The notes beneath the pieces are model-generated. The model did not search any database and was not told the DNA's origin. It saw only the letters and a program-made list of their open reading frames with translations. Source: Dicyema japonicum (taxonomy: Eukaryota; Dicyemida; Rhombozoa; Dicyemidae). From it: a stretch of DNA of 64,000 nt. The position numbers and the translations under genes were made by a program. The stretch spans positions 527,693-591,692 of the forward strand of contig RDEW01000012.1 in the NCBI GenBank assembly GCA_011109175.1, read 5' to 3'. This document shows positions 1 to 12,295 of the stretch, piece by piece (the stretch's first letter is position 1; each line of letters begins with the position of its first letter).

Positions 1-147
1 AAAGATCTTAAGTTTTCACATACTTCTTTACCAGACTTATTATAGAGTGGTCGTACAAAAGCGAATCTATAAATTAAAAAATACCTGAAAACGTTCATTT
101 GGAGAAGAAGCAAACATATGGTGATTTATATCTCCAATTATAAAAAA

Positions 148-562
148 TCACGAACTTTTAAAGGACGCGAAAATTTGCAGACTTCAAAATTTCGAATGAG
201 TTTTCTGATAATCTCATTCTTTACAGTGAAGTATCTTTGTCGACATTCATACTCAATTTTATTGACTCCTCCGTGTGAAAACTCGTGCAACGATTTCGCA
301 ACATGCTCCATTTCGGTTTCATTATCCAGGGATATGACTAACTTGGATCAGTTGATTTAAGATACAGTCTAAAATTATTGCAAATTTACAATACCTGTCA
401 TTGATAATGGCAAAATTATCTATCTTCTTTAAGCCTATATTTTCGGTGCCTCGGAAGATTTTCGGGAAATTTATCATGCAAAGCATCTTTTAAAGTTTGA
501 TATTTAACGCAATCTTTCACAAAACACTTGTAAGAAGCCATTGCAACAAAATAATCTTCCAT
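148..562 (-). mobile_element. Integrase zinc-finger (HHCC) remnant of a retroelement-type integrase
   Basis: Read on the minus strand, this stretch resembles the N-terminal part of the integrase family found in KRBA2-like genes and Gypsy-type elements. A region containing FAIIND and LYLKSTDPS leads into an H-x3-H pair (LHEFSHGG) and a following single cysteine (NFEVC). The second zinc cysteine expected two residues further on is missing. There are at least two frame breaks. A 26-nt GT..AG segment (369-394) between FAIIND and LYLKS has the size and ends of a host intron. No catalytic core follows. The core of what looks like the same family occurs at 21.65-22.5 kb on the other strand. I read this as a decayed copy. 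Confidence 0.5.
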
Positions 563-2400
563 GCTATAAATCACGCTAGAAATATAGGTTTACCGCTATA
601 AAAAATAAAATTTTTATAATCATAACATTCATGAATAAAAAACTAATTTAACAGGATTAAATCACGATATAAATCGGATATACAAAATTAAATGTCGGAT
701 AATCAAAAGACCTTTTCAAGGTCGAAAAAATGTAACAGGCTGCTCATGCCCATGTAACAAAATAGTCATTAATATTTTCGGTTTTAAAATTTTGATTTTT
801 TTGTGAAAATCTTTGATATTAGTAAATAGCTCTTTTAACGTAGGCAGAACTTGCATACAACTTCTTTCATATACAGATGGAGGAGACTTTTATTTGAATA
901 TTGTATTTCCAAAATCCTAGTTGTTTGAAGTTTTTTTGTAAATATATTCATTCAAGGATCTGCTATGAAGTGATACTGTTGTAGGTACAAAAATGCTTCC
1001 TCCGTGGAATTCTGTTTTTAATGTTAAGTCTGTTGGCTCCTAATCTTCGTAGCTTTCACTGGCCAACTTTACGATCATGGAAATATCCGACAAGAATGCA
1101 CACTTTTGAATGAGCCCATGTCATCTTAAAATATGAATACTTTCTCATTTTAGATGATATTTGACTACAAACTCAATATTTCTTGCATAAAATGAGCTTT
1201 TTGTATACGTGACCATATAACCGTAATCAATAAGAATAATAAACACGTGTCGAATAAAATTTTTAGTTAAATGTACTCCTGCGTTACCCATAACCATATG
1301 GATACTTAGGGTTCTACTTTTGCCGTGCTCTTCAGTATCAGTTCTACCAGTTTCTCCATGTAACATTACTCCTTCCACGTCTCCCTACTTCACCGAGGAA
1401 ATCCATGCATAAGGTCTCCTATTCAGGCATTCCTCTGATGTTGAAAATTGTAATTGTAACAGTGTAGAATAGACAGAGTGAGAGTACTAAAGACAACATT
1501 CTTAATTTAATTTTATTGAACCAAAAAACCACCGTCATAACCAAAATAAACAAATTCAGATGATCCCAGCCTCCCTTAGCAGTCTCCGCATCTTTTCTCG
1601 GCTTAGACCATATAAGTAATATTGTGATATTCAATATTTCACTGAACATTGTGAAAAATCCAATTGGCACAATCAGATCTTGTCTTTGACTTTGTTTTCA
1701 CTACAAATTAATAGAAAATGTCAATAACAGTTTTTGAGAAATCAGGAGGTTCCCAGTTCCATGGTGGCATCAGAGAAAATCTTTTGATCTTCCTCATTTT
1801 CAGAGGGTTCCCACAATTGTGGTACTGGATGGGCTGTGTTCTGGAGGGGGAACTTAGTTGTTACCTTCTTTGTTCCAGGGTTAATAAAATTAAAAAACCT
1901 AAGCCATATTTTTAAACAACACGTGTCTCGACGAGAACCATAGAAAATATCAGTTAATATGTCTATCAAAGATTCAAAGCATTATTTCCTGGGCATTCAA
2001 GATTGTCATGGAATACACCGCATTTAGTGCGCGTGATGGGATTGTTACAATAAAATATCTCTAAACGACCAATGTTCCTATAAAAGTTGAATGTCCACTA
2101 TTAATGTTTATCCACCACACTGTGGGGAGTGATGAGAGATCCTACAGAAATGAAGGACTTTTACTCAGAGAAAATAACTTACAAAAAATTCAGTTACAGG
2201 CCAGTAAGCCTGGAAATAACGGAATCTAGCCGAAGACTATTCAGAATATCTTAAGGGTAGACTTGACCCCCCAATGCCAGACTAGTACGCTTTCTGGAAG
2301 GCCAAGAGTAATTCCCAGGAAATAACCTGAAAGGGTTGAAAATGGAGGTGAAATCCTCAGATGACCTAGAATTATTGAGATGGCTAACGATCGTGTAGTG
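563..2400. other. AT-rich stretch, no gene recognised
   Basis: Only short open frames are present, for example 1419-1670 on the minus strand, which would encode a hydrophobic peptide of about 83 aa. None matches a family I recognise, and I could not join any of them through 21-28 nt introns into a longer model. Confidence 0.4.
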
Positions 2401-2407
2401 GAAGAGA

Positions 2408-2677
2408 GTGGCATCTACAATTGTTTCCATTGTTGCACGTGAAATTGTTATGGCTCTCGTGAAAGTTTACAGAGATGAAAACACAAAGCACGATGCCGAA
2501 CATAATTTTTTGTGCACAAATAATATACAATTGAAAATATCCTTTCACAAGTGGTCAGATTTCCCAAACGTTACCTCTAATAATTCTAAACTTGAGGATA
2601 TAGAAACAAAGGTCGTATCATTAAAAATCAATCCAAATCTAAGGTCCCGAGGATTGAAAGCATATACATCTCAGTGA
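2408..2677 (+). CDS. Unassigned open frame, possibly chance or a transposon fragment
   Basis: An 89-codon frame with no recognisable domain. It lies about 120 nt upstream of a TA-flanked pogo-like end at 2801, so it may be the tail of a decayed DNA transposon. There is no evidence that it is expressed. Confidence 0.12.
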   Translation: MASTIVSIVAREIVMALVKVYRDENTKHDAEHNFLCTNNIQLKISFHKWSDFPNVTSNNSKLEDIETKVVSLKINPNLRSRGLKAYTSQ

Positions 2678-2798
2678 GTTTTGTTATGGTGAAGTGAGAA
2701 AAACAGAAGTTAATATCACAAATTACGAAAAAATTGCTGAAAAACACAATTTCAGCAGACTCGACATTGACCAGGAGTTTATCTCTTAGAAGAAGAAA

Positions 2799-2845
2799 TA
2801 CAGTCAAGCCTCGCAAATTGGCCAATCTTTAAATTGGCCAAAATT
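2799..2845 (+). repeat. Pogo-like transposon end (TA + CAGTCAAGCCTCGC)
   Basis: A TA dinucleotide is followed by CAGTCAAGCCTCGCAAATTG. It aligns over about 40 nt with the terminal sequence of the pogo element ending at 38100 (CAGTAAACTCTCTCAAAT on the opposite strand). CAGT ends next to TA are typical of pogo/Tc1 elements. No partner end was identified nearby. Confidence 0.4.
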
Positions 2846-2934
2846 TTTAATTTAATTTTTAACTTAAACCCCACTTTATTTAATCAACAATAAAAAATTA
2901 ATATTTAATAATCAACAATCTTCCTCGCCTGCCT

Positions 2935-3345
2935 GCTGGCCAGCCTTCTCAGGCAGGTTCGATTCTGGTTCCTGAAACAACTCCGAGAGAGCCTTGTCCA
3001 ATCGAACCCTTTACCCATATGGCATCTTCGGGTTCTCCCTCCTATACTCTACTGTCTGGTTCTCTAGGAGCCGTTTTAATAAGGTGGACTGTAGATAGGT
3101 CTGGAGTTTCCTATCTACCCCCTGACTGTTTCAGATAATCCCTGTGGTACTTTGTTACAATTCTTTCCCACTTCATTACTATTGGAATAACGAGGACCTT
3201 GCAACCAATCATCTGCCCATCTAGTTTGCATGTCATACTTCTTTTTTTCTCCACCTCCACAGTCTGCAAACGGTCTGAGACGTAATGCCAACCTCTATGA
3301 TAAGGACTTGGCCAGACTCCTTATCGTGTACCACAATGTCCGGTT
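2935..3345 (-). mobile_element. R2-like LINE, C-terminal restriction-like endonuclease remnant
   Basis: On the minus strand the translation gives PDIVVHDKESGQV followed by LIIEVGITSQ, then after a frame break a block with PIVMKWERIVTKYHRDYL. This is the PD...E-x-G core of the restriction-like endonuclease at the C-terminus of R2-type LINEs. The same family at 46.3-45.9 kb reads PDIFVYNKIKN and LIEVGITSQD in the matching places. The copy is 5'-truncated and frameshifted, so it is not functional. Confidence 0.65.
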
Positions 3346-3419
3346 AATTGTGCTTGACTAATTTAATTTGTAATACAAATTGAAAAAAAAATAAAAATTT
3401 TATTATCACATCCTTCAGG

Positions 3420-4480
3420 CCTATTTCTCTCTTATGCTCCATGTCAAAAATTCTGGAAAAGCTTATCCTCGCAAAAATCACTGAATGGACTCCCGATAAA
3501 CCATTCCAGCATGGTTTCAAAAAGGATCGGTCCACAACGAGCTTTCGACTCTGTGCCGAGGAAGAACCTAACATGGAAAATTTACCAATCAGATATCCCT
3601 GAAAAACTCAAACGCTTGCTGATGAACTTCCTTAGCGGACGAAGAGGTAGTGTCCATTGGAAACATTCATTCTGTCTCTCGTTTATTCCCAAATGGAGTA
3701 CCCAAGGGCTCGCCGCTATCACCATTACTATTCAACCTGTTTACGTCTGACATTCCGACGCCGAATGGAGAAGACGACCTGCTTCTGGCTTATGCAGACG
3801 ATATCGTCTTAGCCTCACGGGATCAGAACACCAAACAGCGACGGAAAGAATAGAAAACCACATGGATCGACTACTCGAGTAGTTTAATGAAAATCGGATG
3901 TCAATCAATATCGAAAAATCTGTTACAACTCTCTATACCTCGGACAAAATATTGTCGAACAGGACAATAGAAGTTACTGCGGAGAAAAAAGAATTGCCGT
4001 TCAGCAAATGGCAAAAAATATCAGGTCTGACTTTCGATACGCACATGAACTTTTCGAGACATGCAACTGACGTGCTGAACAAATGTGAGAAGAAAATCAA
4101 CCTTTTGAAATGCCAAACAGGTCTATGGAAAATTGGACATCACCTTATACTTAAAACGCTCTACTCACAGTACATCGAACCATGCATTTCAGTATGCGTG
4201 TACTTCATGGGGTCCACTGGCCTCTTATACGAACATCCAGAAAATCTCCGCAACCCAGAAAAGGGCCTTCAAGCTAACGGAGAGATGGTACACAGGGGAA
4301 AACATTAAATCACCGACGCCATGGAGAAACTAATCGAAAAAAAACAAGAATGGACCATTGCCAAAAAGAAAGTGCTCGTCCGCAGCGAACTTGTGTAGGC
4401 TCAAGGGATCAACACCGAGAAAAGATGAGAGCCTTGATCCAATTCGTCGGGATCACTTATTTAGTTTTTTCGGTTTAACA
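3420..4480 (+). mobile_element. Jockey-like LINE reverse transcriptase remnant
   Basis: Successive frames encode reverse-transcriptase blocks in the right order: SKILEKLILAKI and QHGFKKDRSTTS, then AFDSVPRK, FLSGRRG, NGVPKGSPLSPLLFNLF and the catalytic AYADDIV (near 3800). The thumb region follows (3898-4330), crossing from one frame to another near 4200. About 60 residues are missing between STTS and AFDSV. It belongs to the same family as the minus-strand copy at 43.5-45.6 kb, which shares AFDSVPRK, NFLSGRRG and LLPNGVP, and the 3' remnant near 16.85-17.13 kb. It is broken by deletion and frameshift. Confidence 0.8.
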
Positions 4481-5009
4481 GTGGTCTTTGGAATTTAATT
4501 TTAATTTAATGCAATTAGCTGCTAGATTCTCACACTTGTGTCAAAAAACGATATTGAAAAAACAATTTTTTAGGTGGTTTTCTGAAAATATTGTTTTATA
4601 CTAAAAATAGTACGGGTTTACTTCAATCCATGATATTATAAAATCTTCCAAGAGTAATTACACCAGACTCAGGCTAATAACAGATTATTGGTAACTGGAA
4701 AGGAATGCGTCAGTGGAAAAAATGCATAAGGAATTAGACATTTATTATGGAATTGTGTTTATTCTTCTAAAATTCCCGTTGGTGAGGTGAAGTCCTAGTA
4801 TAAGACGCAACATGCATCTACTCCCTATCTCTTATCAGCATCATCTATAGCGTGGTAAAGGAATGATCCCGGCCTCTAAATTCAGGTAAAATTTTCTACG
4901 GAATCACTCCAAATAATGAGCTATTTTATAAATATAAAAATTTAAAATTGGGGGAGGATTGTCCTTCGATAAATCAGTTTAAAGCAATACTTCCACAAGC
5001 CTGCAATGA
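4481..5009. other. AT-rich spacer, nothing recognised
   Basis: No open frame with a recognisable motif. Probably degenerate transposon tail. Confidence 0.35.
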
Positions 5010-5650
5010 GAACTGACTAGTCCTCTCCTACGCCGACAATGTATTCTTGCCTCCAAGGACAAAAGCATTCAATCAGGTAGTCAGTCCGCTCAACAAATGT
5101 TGGAATAAATGGAACTGTGACTCTCGAAGCAGAGGCTCGACACATCAGCAGCGAAACCCTTTGTCCACTGTTTTTCCAAGTAAAAAGACAGCTCTGTGTA
5201 GAACCAAGAACGAGGCTATTCCTATTAACAAAACACCTAAGATTCTTGGGGGTCACCTTTGATTAGGGACTCTCTTTTGCAAAATACTTTGAAACTCTAT
5301 ATTGGCTGCGACGAGGGAAATGGAGGCATTAAATCGTCGCTAGGTGTTTAGAAAGAAAAACGGGATCATTAAAAACTATCTTCCGATAATAGATTAGGTC
5401 AACGATACTATATGCCAGCCCCTCCTGGACAATGTCTATCTCCCGGATATCCTACTGAAAATGTCAGCCATTTAAGCGACCGTGGCAAGAGTGGTGGGAC
5501 CAGAGATAGGCTCTATATCTCATTGAAGACCAAATCTAGAGAAACATAAAAAGGCCCTAAGGGCAGCCAAAAGTCCAGACAACCCCTGAATGAAGCACTA
5601 TCAAGATACATGATCTAAACTAAGCACCTAAACTAAGAGAAGAAACCGTC
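5010..5650 (+). mobile_element. LINE reverse transcriptase remnant (YADN in place of YADD)
   Basis: The translation begins LLSYADNVFLPP, the catalytic box of a LINE reverse transcriptase with its second aspartate changed to asparagine. It is followed by a tryptophan-rich WNKWNC segment and FPSKKT, the usual palm-to-thumb order. Frames break repeatedly after 5260. It is an old, inactive copy. Confidence 0.55.
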
Positions 5651-6760
5651 CCCGTCGGAATCGACAACTTCCTTAGTTGAAAACTTTATCCTTTTATTTC
5701 ACTAGGTGATTCTGGAGTAATAAATAATAATAAATCCATACTTCTAAGATCAAAGAGGTATTCCCCTTTGAATTTTATAGAACTTCATCGAGGATAACAA
5801 TCGACTGGGAAATCTTTTCAAGATACATTGACTGCTCCGAGACAAGAATGCGAATGAGGAATTTCAATAGCAGACGTAGGATCTTCCGGATAATAAGAGT
5901 GATTTTTCACTCCTCAACAAGGAATAGACAAATCTCAAGTCACCTGAGTAGTTTGAGTATGTCTGGTATACCTCCACTGTGGTCATCACCCCGCATGCAT
6001 GCTTACATGAGAAATGAGCATATAACTTGACAACTTTATTAGAACAACAGCAGTAGGAGTTAGATATAAGGGTTTTAATTAGTCCGCCTTTGCGGCCTGG
6101 ACACTTCCGACGTCCCCATCTCCGTTATTAATTTGCTTCAATTGTTTTTAGTGGCCTGGGCTCTGCATCGAAAATCCATCTTTCTTAAATCACACCGATG
6201 ATTTTGCTCAGTTCTTTTAGCCTCGAGATTATATCTCCCAGTTCTTTTAAGATCTTTTCGGGCATATCACTTCGGGCTTGCCAAGCCGATTCTCGTGCCT
6301 GTCGAACCGGTTTATTGTTAATAGTTCAAGGGCCGATTATTCTTCTTCTCTTTGTCGGTTTCACCGATTCGGTGATTATTCTTGGTGGAGTCCTCTTATT
6401 GATTTCAGTTTTGGTATTATCTGTCTCGGTTCCCTTTTGTTGTTGCGAACATCAAGTTTTGTTTGGTTTTCAATAACACGGGGCATCCTCCATATCTCAC
6501 TCCTCAACGAGCATATAATAAGTCATCTCTTCCCTTACTCATACCCACCTTTGACTTCTCTGCCTAACTGATCCGATTGAAGGACCTCTAGAAACGCCGG
6601 TTTCCAAATATTACTTTTTTAGCCATCGGTTTTCTTCGGTTGAAAGGTTCGAGGGTAATTATTATTTGACCCCGAAAAAGGGAACACTAAGAAAAAAGTT
6701 AAGCCGTCTAATTAAGTGATCCTGATAGTTCACAACAGGCACACGAGGTTTTATGCAAAA
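5651..6760. other. No gene recognised
   Basis: Contains short hydrophobic plus-strand frames (6198-6476 and 6278-6571 overlap) with no family signal. Composition is similar to the flanking transposon remnants. Confidence 0.35.
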
Positions 6761-6769
6761 CTTCCCATT

Positions 6770-8285
6770 TTATTTATTCATTTTAAAACCCCACGACCAC
6801 CAAAAAAATATTAATTCGCTAATTACGCGATCCCAGCCACTCCAACGATCTTCTGGATTCGCCGTATAAAGAATAGGAATGTTTCCGAGGAATATCTCAA
6901 ATCCACCTTTAAATCTGCTGTTCCATAACATGGTGTCCTGATCTTTGGTAGTAAGTAAATTGTGTAGAAATAAGTTAAATAGGAGAGGAGACAAAGAGGA
7001 ACCTGTGTGACCCATTAGGGAGTAGTCTTGATTTTGAAGTAATTTTTCAAAATCCGGACTCTCACATAGACAGTTAAAAAATTTTCCAGCCATAGCATGA
7101 TGTTCCGATGTAAGTTTGAATTAAGATCTTTTCTGATAGGAGTATCCTCGAAACAGAATCGAAGGCTCTCTGTATATCATAGAAACCAGAGCCATGCGTA
7201 AATGTGTCTTCATGCTAAAGCCGTTTGTGATGAACTGTCGTTGTAGGACGGCCTTCTCTGAGGCCACGTTGAAATTCGAAGCAATTGTAGAACAGGGGAG
7301 ATTAACATTAATACAGCTTCTCCAACACTTTGGACAGGGCAGTAAGAGGATGATTTTCCAGGCTTGAGAATTAGTGTAATCAGTGAACTCTTCCATATAT
7401 TTGGTATTATATGGGAATTAATATAATAGTCGTATAGCTTCGATAACACGATGTGTGTATGAGGTCCTAGGTGTCTAAGGTGAATAGCACAGACACCGTC
7501 GGGGGACACACATCGGGTGGGTCGTAGAAATTTGATAGACCTGTCCACGTTGTTAGTAAAGAAAAGAAAGAGTCTATTGTGGACCACATCGTTTGACATG
7601 AAGAGAGCCTGAGAAATTTTTGTGGTTGATCGACACATAACATTTCATAAGATTATTTGCAAGTTTCCGTGCAGGTTCCGAGACAATATGGGTAGCAGCT
7701 TCTACTCCATCGCCATCTTCGATATAAGACTGTTGGTACTTCTCAGTGTCTTCCAGATTGTGCTACATTAGTTTTTGTGGCATTATTGACCAACAAGTCG
7801 GCTCCACTTATTTCTGTGGTTAGCACAAATTATTTGGGAAATTCTGTAATTGAGGGAGCGTATGGACGATATCCGAAGGCATCTCGTTTCTTGATGAGTG
7901 CCAGGATTCCCGAAGATAGTTTCGGATTGAATGTTTTTTATGCCGACCGGGGGATAAAATTCTGTTGGCTCTTTAGGATTATTGAGGTTAATATCTGAGC
8001 TGCCTCGTCAATAGGAAGGTCCTCAAAACCCCAAGCCAAATAAACATCTGTCCACAAACGTGCTGAAACCAATCCAGTCTGCTTTCGAATATTTCTTGAA
8101 CTTCGTAGAACATCCTGGCAAACAAATAGATCTTGTGAGTCTCAAAACAATTGTGTTATGGTCGTTTGAAAAACCACAACGAACATCCCAAAAAATATCT
8201 AGCAAGAAAGGAGTACATAAACAAGTCCGGGAAGTTGGGTTCGGATTGGGTCCTAGTATGTTTAGAAATTTTTCCAATCATACAT
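6770..8285 (-). mobile_element. APE-type LINE, endonuclease tail plus reverse transcriptase, decayed
   Basis: Reading the minus strand from 8285 downwards: an endonuclease tail with SNDHNTIVLRLT and KADWIGFSTFVD, then a reverse-transcriptase front with PDGVCAIHL and WKSSLITLILKPGKSS, then SSLSPLLFNLFLHNLL close to 6960. The order is that of a single jockey/CR1-type ORF2 broken by several frameshifts. No catalytic YADD box survives intact. Confidence 0.65.
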
Positions 8286-8369
8286 TTAGCTCCATCGCTA
8301 CAAACATCCGACATTTATTCCAATTTATGTTTTTTGCAATAAAATAATTTTTAATAGTGTTGAAAATAT

Positions 8370-9200
8370 TTTCCTCAGTACAATTACTCTCCAACGATTC
8401 GCACATTAACATGTCTTCTTAATAATATCGTCAAAAGGGTATCGAACGAAAACCAATAAAACTGCCAATCCTTCAACATCAGTAGACTCGTCAATTTGAA
8501 TGACAAAACCATTAGAATTATTCAAACGAATTAGTAACTGCGTTTCACTATTTTCCCAAAGTTCCTGAATTCGCATTGAAATTATTTGACAAAGAAACAA
8601 GATCCAGTTTCTCAGACATTTGTTCGCCATACACTCGATGATTTTTTTGAACATGACTTTATAAGATTTTCGGCAATTGTATGTGCCTCACCACAACGTG
8701 CTGCAAGATAACTCACCTGTTTGATTAAAATAATTATATACTTCATAGGATGCTCTGGTCGATTTTAAGTGTCGTCTTTCGCAAAATTGGACATTTCCAA
8801 CTTGCACCTTGTAGATTTTAATTTGATTTGAAAAAGGAAATATCTTATCCTTTAAGTGAGGATGCTTCATCAATAAATGTCTTGATAGTTTGGCAGGAAT
8901 TCTGCCGTATGTGGTAAAGTAGATCCATTCAAACCCATATGAGAGGTAACTTTCATCATATTTTTTTCTATAATTATAATTATAAAAAAACCTTTTTTGA
9001 ATATTTTTTGGAATCTCTTATGCAATTATTGTTTCTCATTAAAAATCTAAAAATTGACTAACTAACCCAAAAGAGAAACAAGATTTAAGCGTGGATGTTT
9101 AATATATTTTAATAATTAAAAACTATTATTAATAAATATAATTAATTTCGCGGAACACTAAAACTGGCTCCACGGATCCCAGGTTGGGAACCACTGATCT
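8370..9200 (-). mobile_element. hAT-type (ZBED5/FAM200-like) transposase remnant with possible terminal sequence
   Basis: The minus strand encodes ETQLLIRLNNSNGFVIQIDE continuing STDVEGLAVLLVFVRY, the highly conserved block of ZBED5/FAM200-type hAT transposases. An upstream fragment with KHPHLKD (near 8870) matches the region before it. At 9182-9196 the sequence GGTTGGGAACCACTG resembles the end of hAT elements (CAGTGGTTCCCAACC on the other strand) and is placed where the 5' terminus should be. Coding is interrupted and most of the catalytic domain is missing. Confidence 0.6.
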
Positions 9201-9519
9201 ATGGAATACAGGGTTGCTCCGTGAACTAGCCTCCTTTAAGAGATTCTGTTGTAATTTGATTAATAAATTTTCAATGGGGTGTTTTTAAATTTACCAGTTG
9301 TATTGACGTTAAATGTCATGTGACTCGCCAACGACGTGGTGGCATTTGGAAGAACAGAACCACACTTTCTCCTATCTTCACGGGTGGAGCAATAAGGAAG
9401 GCCTGCGCCGTTGCAGAGACGTTAAGCCAAACGGTCATTATTAGATTATTTTAATTGAATTAGTTTAATTTAATATTTTAAATTTGGAAAATTAATATTT
9501 AAATAATTCAAATTTGTTG

Positions 9520-10269
9520 ATGTTCAAGTTCGGTTTCAGATTATTTTCAAGATTTCTCTGTAGTCTTCCAGAAAAAAGTAATTGTTTTAAAAATATTAGA
9601 TGTGTCGAATAAGGTTTCCGATCTTCTCAACTATGGAAACTACGTCAAGAACTGTCTTCCAAAATACGTACAACTCGTACAGATCGCAGCTCAAAATGAA
9701 CTCGAAATCTGCGTCCATCCCCTCGGAGTTATTCCAATCCTTCATTTCCTCAGAGACAACCATAACTCACAGTTTATGAGCCTCTCCGATCTTTGTGCCT
9801 GTGATGTCCCCACTCGTCAGTATCGCTTTGAAGTATCCATTTCGATCATTTCAGATCGTTTACAACCTTCTGTCCCTTCGCTACAACCAGAGAGTTCGTG
9901 TGAGGACATACACTGATGAATTGACCCCCATTGACTCTGTCTGTCGGATTTACCCGGCCGCAAACTGGTACGAGCGGGAGATCTGGGATATGTACGGAGT
10001 TTTTTTCAACAACCACCCTGATTTGCGGAGGATCCTTACAGACTATGGATTCGAGGGGTACCCACTAAGGAAGGACTTTCCATTGTCAGGGTACACAGAG
10101 GTAGTGGATTGGGTGAGTTTAGGTGAGGTATGATGATGAACTGAAACGGATTGTGTATGATCCTGTTGAATTTGAACAGGAATTCAGAAAGTTTGAGTTG
10201 AAGAGTCCTGTTGAGGGATTGTATGAGTATAATGAGGCTGTTGGGAGGATTGAGAAGGGTGAGGACTAA
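9520..10269 (+). CDS. NDUFS3: NADH dehydrogenase iron-sulfur protein 3 (complex I 30 kDa subunit)
   Basis: Four exons (9520-9577, 9600-9832, 9855-10100, 10123-10269) join in frame to 227 codons, close to the mature human protein. The three introns are each exactly 22 nt with GT..AG ends. Conserved blocks include [37 protein letters not shown], the family signature [13 protein letters not shown] (residues 136-148), [20 protein letters not shown] and VRYDDELKR. The first exon gives a short arginine/phenylalanine-rich start ([12 protein letters not shown]), a plausible mitochondrial presequence, which is why this ATG was chosen. The protein sits in the matrix arm of complex I in the inner mitochondrial membrane. 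An AATAAA lies about 25 nt after the stop. It has no functional link to its neighbours. Confidence 0.95.
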
Positions 10270-11900
10270 TAATCATATTAACTACTAGTTTGTTTTTAAT
10301 AAACTTATTTAAATCTAATTTTTGTAGGTTTTTCTCCTTCATCTGGGTTTAGGATGCCTGCATTCCTTCTGGCCGCCAAGCTTCTGTGCACTCTGTTTCA
10401 TTGGTCGATGGTTCGGTAGGGAGATTAAGGATCATCTTGTCAAATGGTTGGTTGAGTATAGAGAGGAGAGGAATGTGAGGCGTGCTGGGGAACAAATGCC
10501 AATATCGCCGAAGCGGACGTGTAGGGTTGCCTGGTTTCTGCCTTGATCGTCGAACTTTCGTTGGCGAGACGTTCGGTGGTAGAACGGGAATGTGTCTCAG
10601 TAAACAAGATGCACCACCAAGTACGTGGTTCATTTTTGTAGAATGTGGTAGTCACGTGGTTAGTTGGAAAGTAGATGTAGTTCTACGTTAATCAAGTGGA
10701 AGGTCGGGCAAGTATATTTTAATCATAAAGTTTTATTTTGAAGTAGACAGATTAATCACGAGTATTTGAACTTAGGGATGACCCAGACATCGATTGTTTA
10801 TTCCTTAGAGTCAAGGAAACCGGTTACGAATAGAAACGGACGTTCCCGGAGATCGGTCAGATGGATCTGGTACGGTGAAGAAATTGAAGGTGGACCCGGA
10901 CAAGAAGTGGTTCTAAACTCATCTTTTATTAGAAAGCTAATATTTAGAGGGACGGAGGACCAGTTTCTCTAGAAAACGTGAAAACGCACAGACGATTGAG
11001 AAGGATTTATTCCATTTATCCGCGACATACAACCCTTCCTTTACCACTTGTTAGATAGGTTACTTTTTGAGCTCCTTTATCGATTTCCATACGTTTTGCG
11101 TGGTTTTCTCAGAACTGCTTCCCAGTGTTTTTGGATCATCCTGCAATTTTCCCCATGGCTTTTTAGTTGTGAAATCTTTTCACTCAGTAATTGTCTAAGT
11201 AGTAATTGTTTCTTTTGTATGGAAACTCGTGTTTTGTGTTAAAGGATTAATCTTTTGTAGCTCGGAGTAATCCTTCATCGGAAATAGGTAAATCTCAACA
11301 AAGGATGTGAAGGTGAGCCAGACAACATGCGAAAGTTTTGATTGATTCTTCGTTTATGAATTAATTTCCGTTTTTTCAATTCCCCACAACTTTGATTTCA
11401 GAAGGACTAGTCTTCTGTTAAATACGTCAAGTTACCCCAGCCTCTCTATAGGAGAGAGCGATATTAAGTATTAGGCCGCAAATACTGATTCCTCCCATAA
11501 ATCGGTCACTTTCGGTGTGGTAGATGGACATTGTTAAGTCCTGTACATTCGAAAAGGTGATTTGGTGCAAACGCAGAGAGGTTGCAAAGAGAACAAAGAC
11601 ATCATATTCTAGTTTATAGATGAGCCGTGATACTCGAATATTCCTCACTAGAGAATATTCTGATTGGCAGATTATAGAAAAGGGTCGACGTGGTATTTTG
11701 GCATAATCAAGTCTTCGGAGGATCTTGTGCTAACACGACCACGGTCATGGAGAGAATACATGATGGAGGATAGCATTCAAGTTGTCAAAATGATTTTTGT
11801 TTTGTCTATTATTATAAGCAACAACAAATCATATATCCCATGATCCTCTATAATAGTCTCTTTCCAGACTCCGCAGACTAATCTTCACCTTCTCTTGTGT
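10270..11900. other. No gene assigned; several short open frames
   Basis: A plus-strand frame around 10360-10540 begins MPAFLLAAKLLC and can be extended by removing a 19-nt GT..AG segment, ending in a basic tail, but I could not match it to a family. Frames at 10482-10691 and 10766-10972 are likewise unassigned. The segment near 10835-10855 resembles one near 17610-17640, suggesting a dispersed repeat. I see nothing firm here. Confidence 0.3.
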
Positions 11901-12075
11901 TCTGTTCACTGGTCTCAAGTTACCATTCAGGACTTAGATAAGAACTTTCTCAAAACTTTTCCCCAAATTTTTCTAAGAATTCTTCTATGACGATGTTTGC
12001 TGGAGTGTCCCAATTCTTAGAATATGACCAAACAGTTTCCAGCCCGTCTCCATGATCAGGGTGCTCAGAAGTTTA
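11900..12075 (-). mobile_element. 3' end remnant of the RWRLFGH-family LINE
   Basis: On the minus strand WKLFGHILRIG and, after a one-base shift, DTPANIVIEEF match the copies at 22.9-23.35 kb (RWRLFGHIIRHDMGTPANIA) and 57.5-58.0 kb (RWRLFGHILRMNLDAPANKA). This is the region C-terminal to the reverse transcriptase. Only about 150 nt survive. Confidence 0.5.
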
Positions 12076-12295
12076 GGGAACGTGTTTTGTGTGCCAGAGT
12101 TGTACGTAAGTATCAGTTTCACGAAAGCCTCACACAACCTGAGGCGGAGAGATGGGGACACTATAATTATTTTGTCATTTGTAAAGAACAGGAAATAATT
12201 TCAGTTGACCTCAAGGTTATTCAAATAAATAAAAAATGTGTTGAATATACATTTATTAGTAAAATGAAATAAAATGAAAACTCGGTTATTTGTGT

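Noticed and set aside
10360-10540. Possible OPA3-like gene (AKLL near the start of a short frame)
   Set aside because: Only four residues match. The conserved glutamine/proline block is absent and the 19-nt intron needed is shorter than any proven one here.
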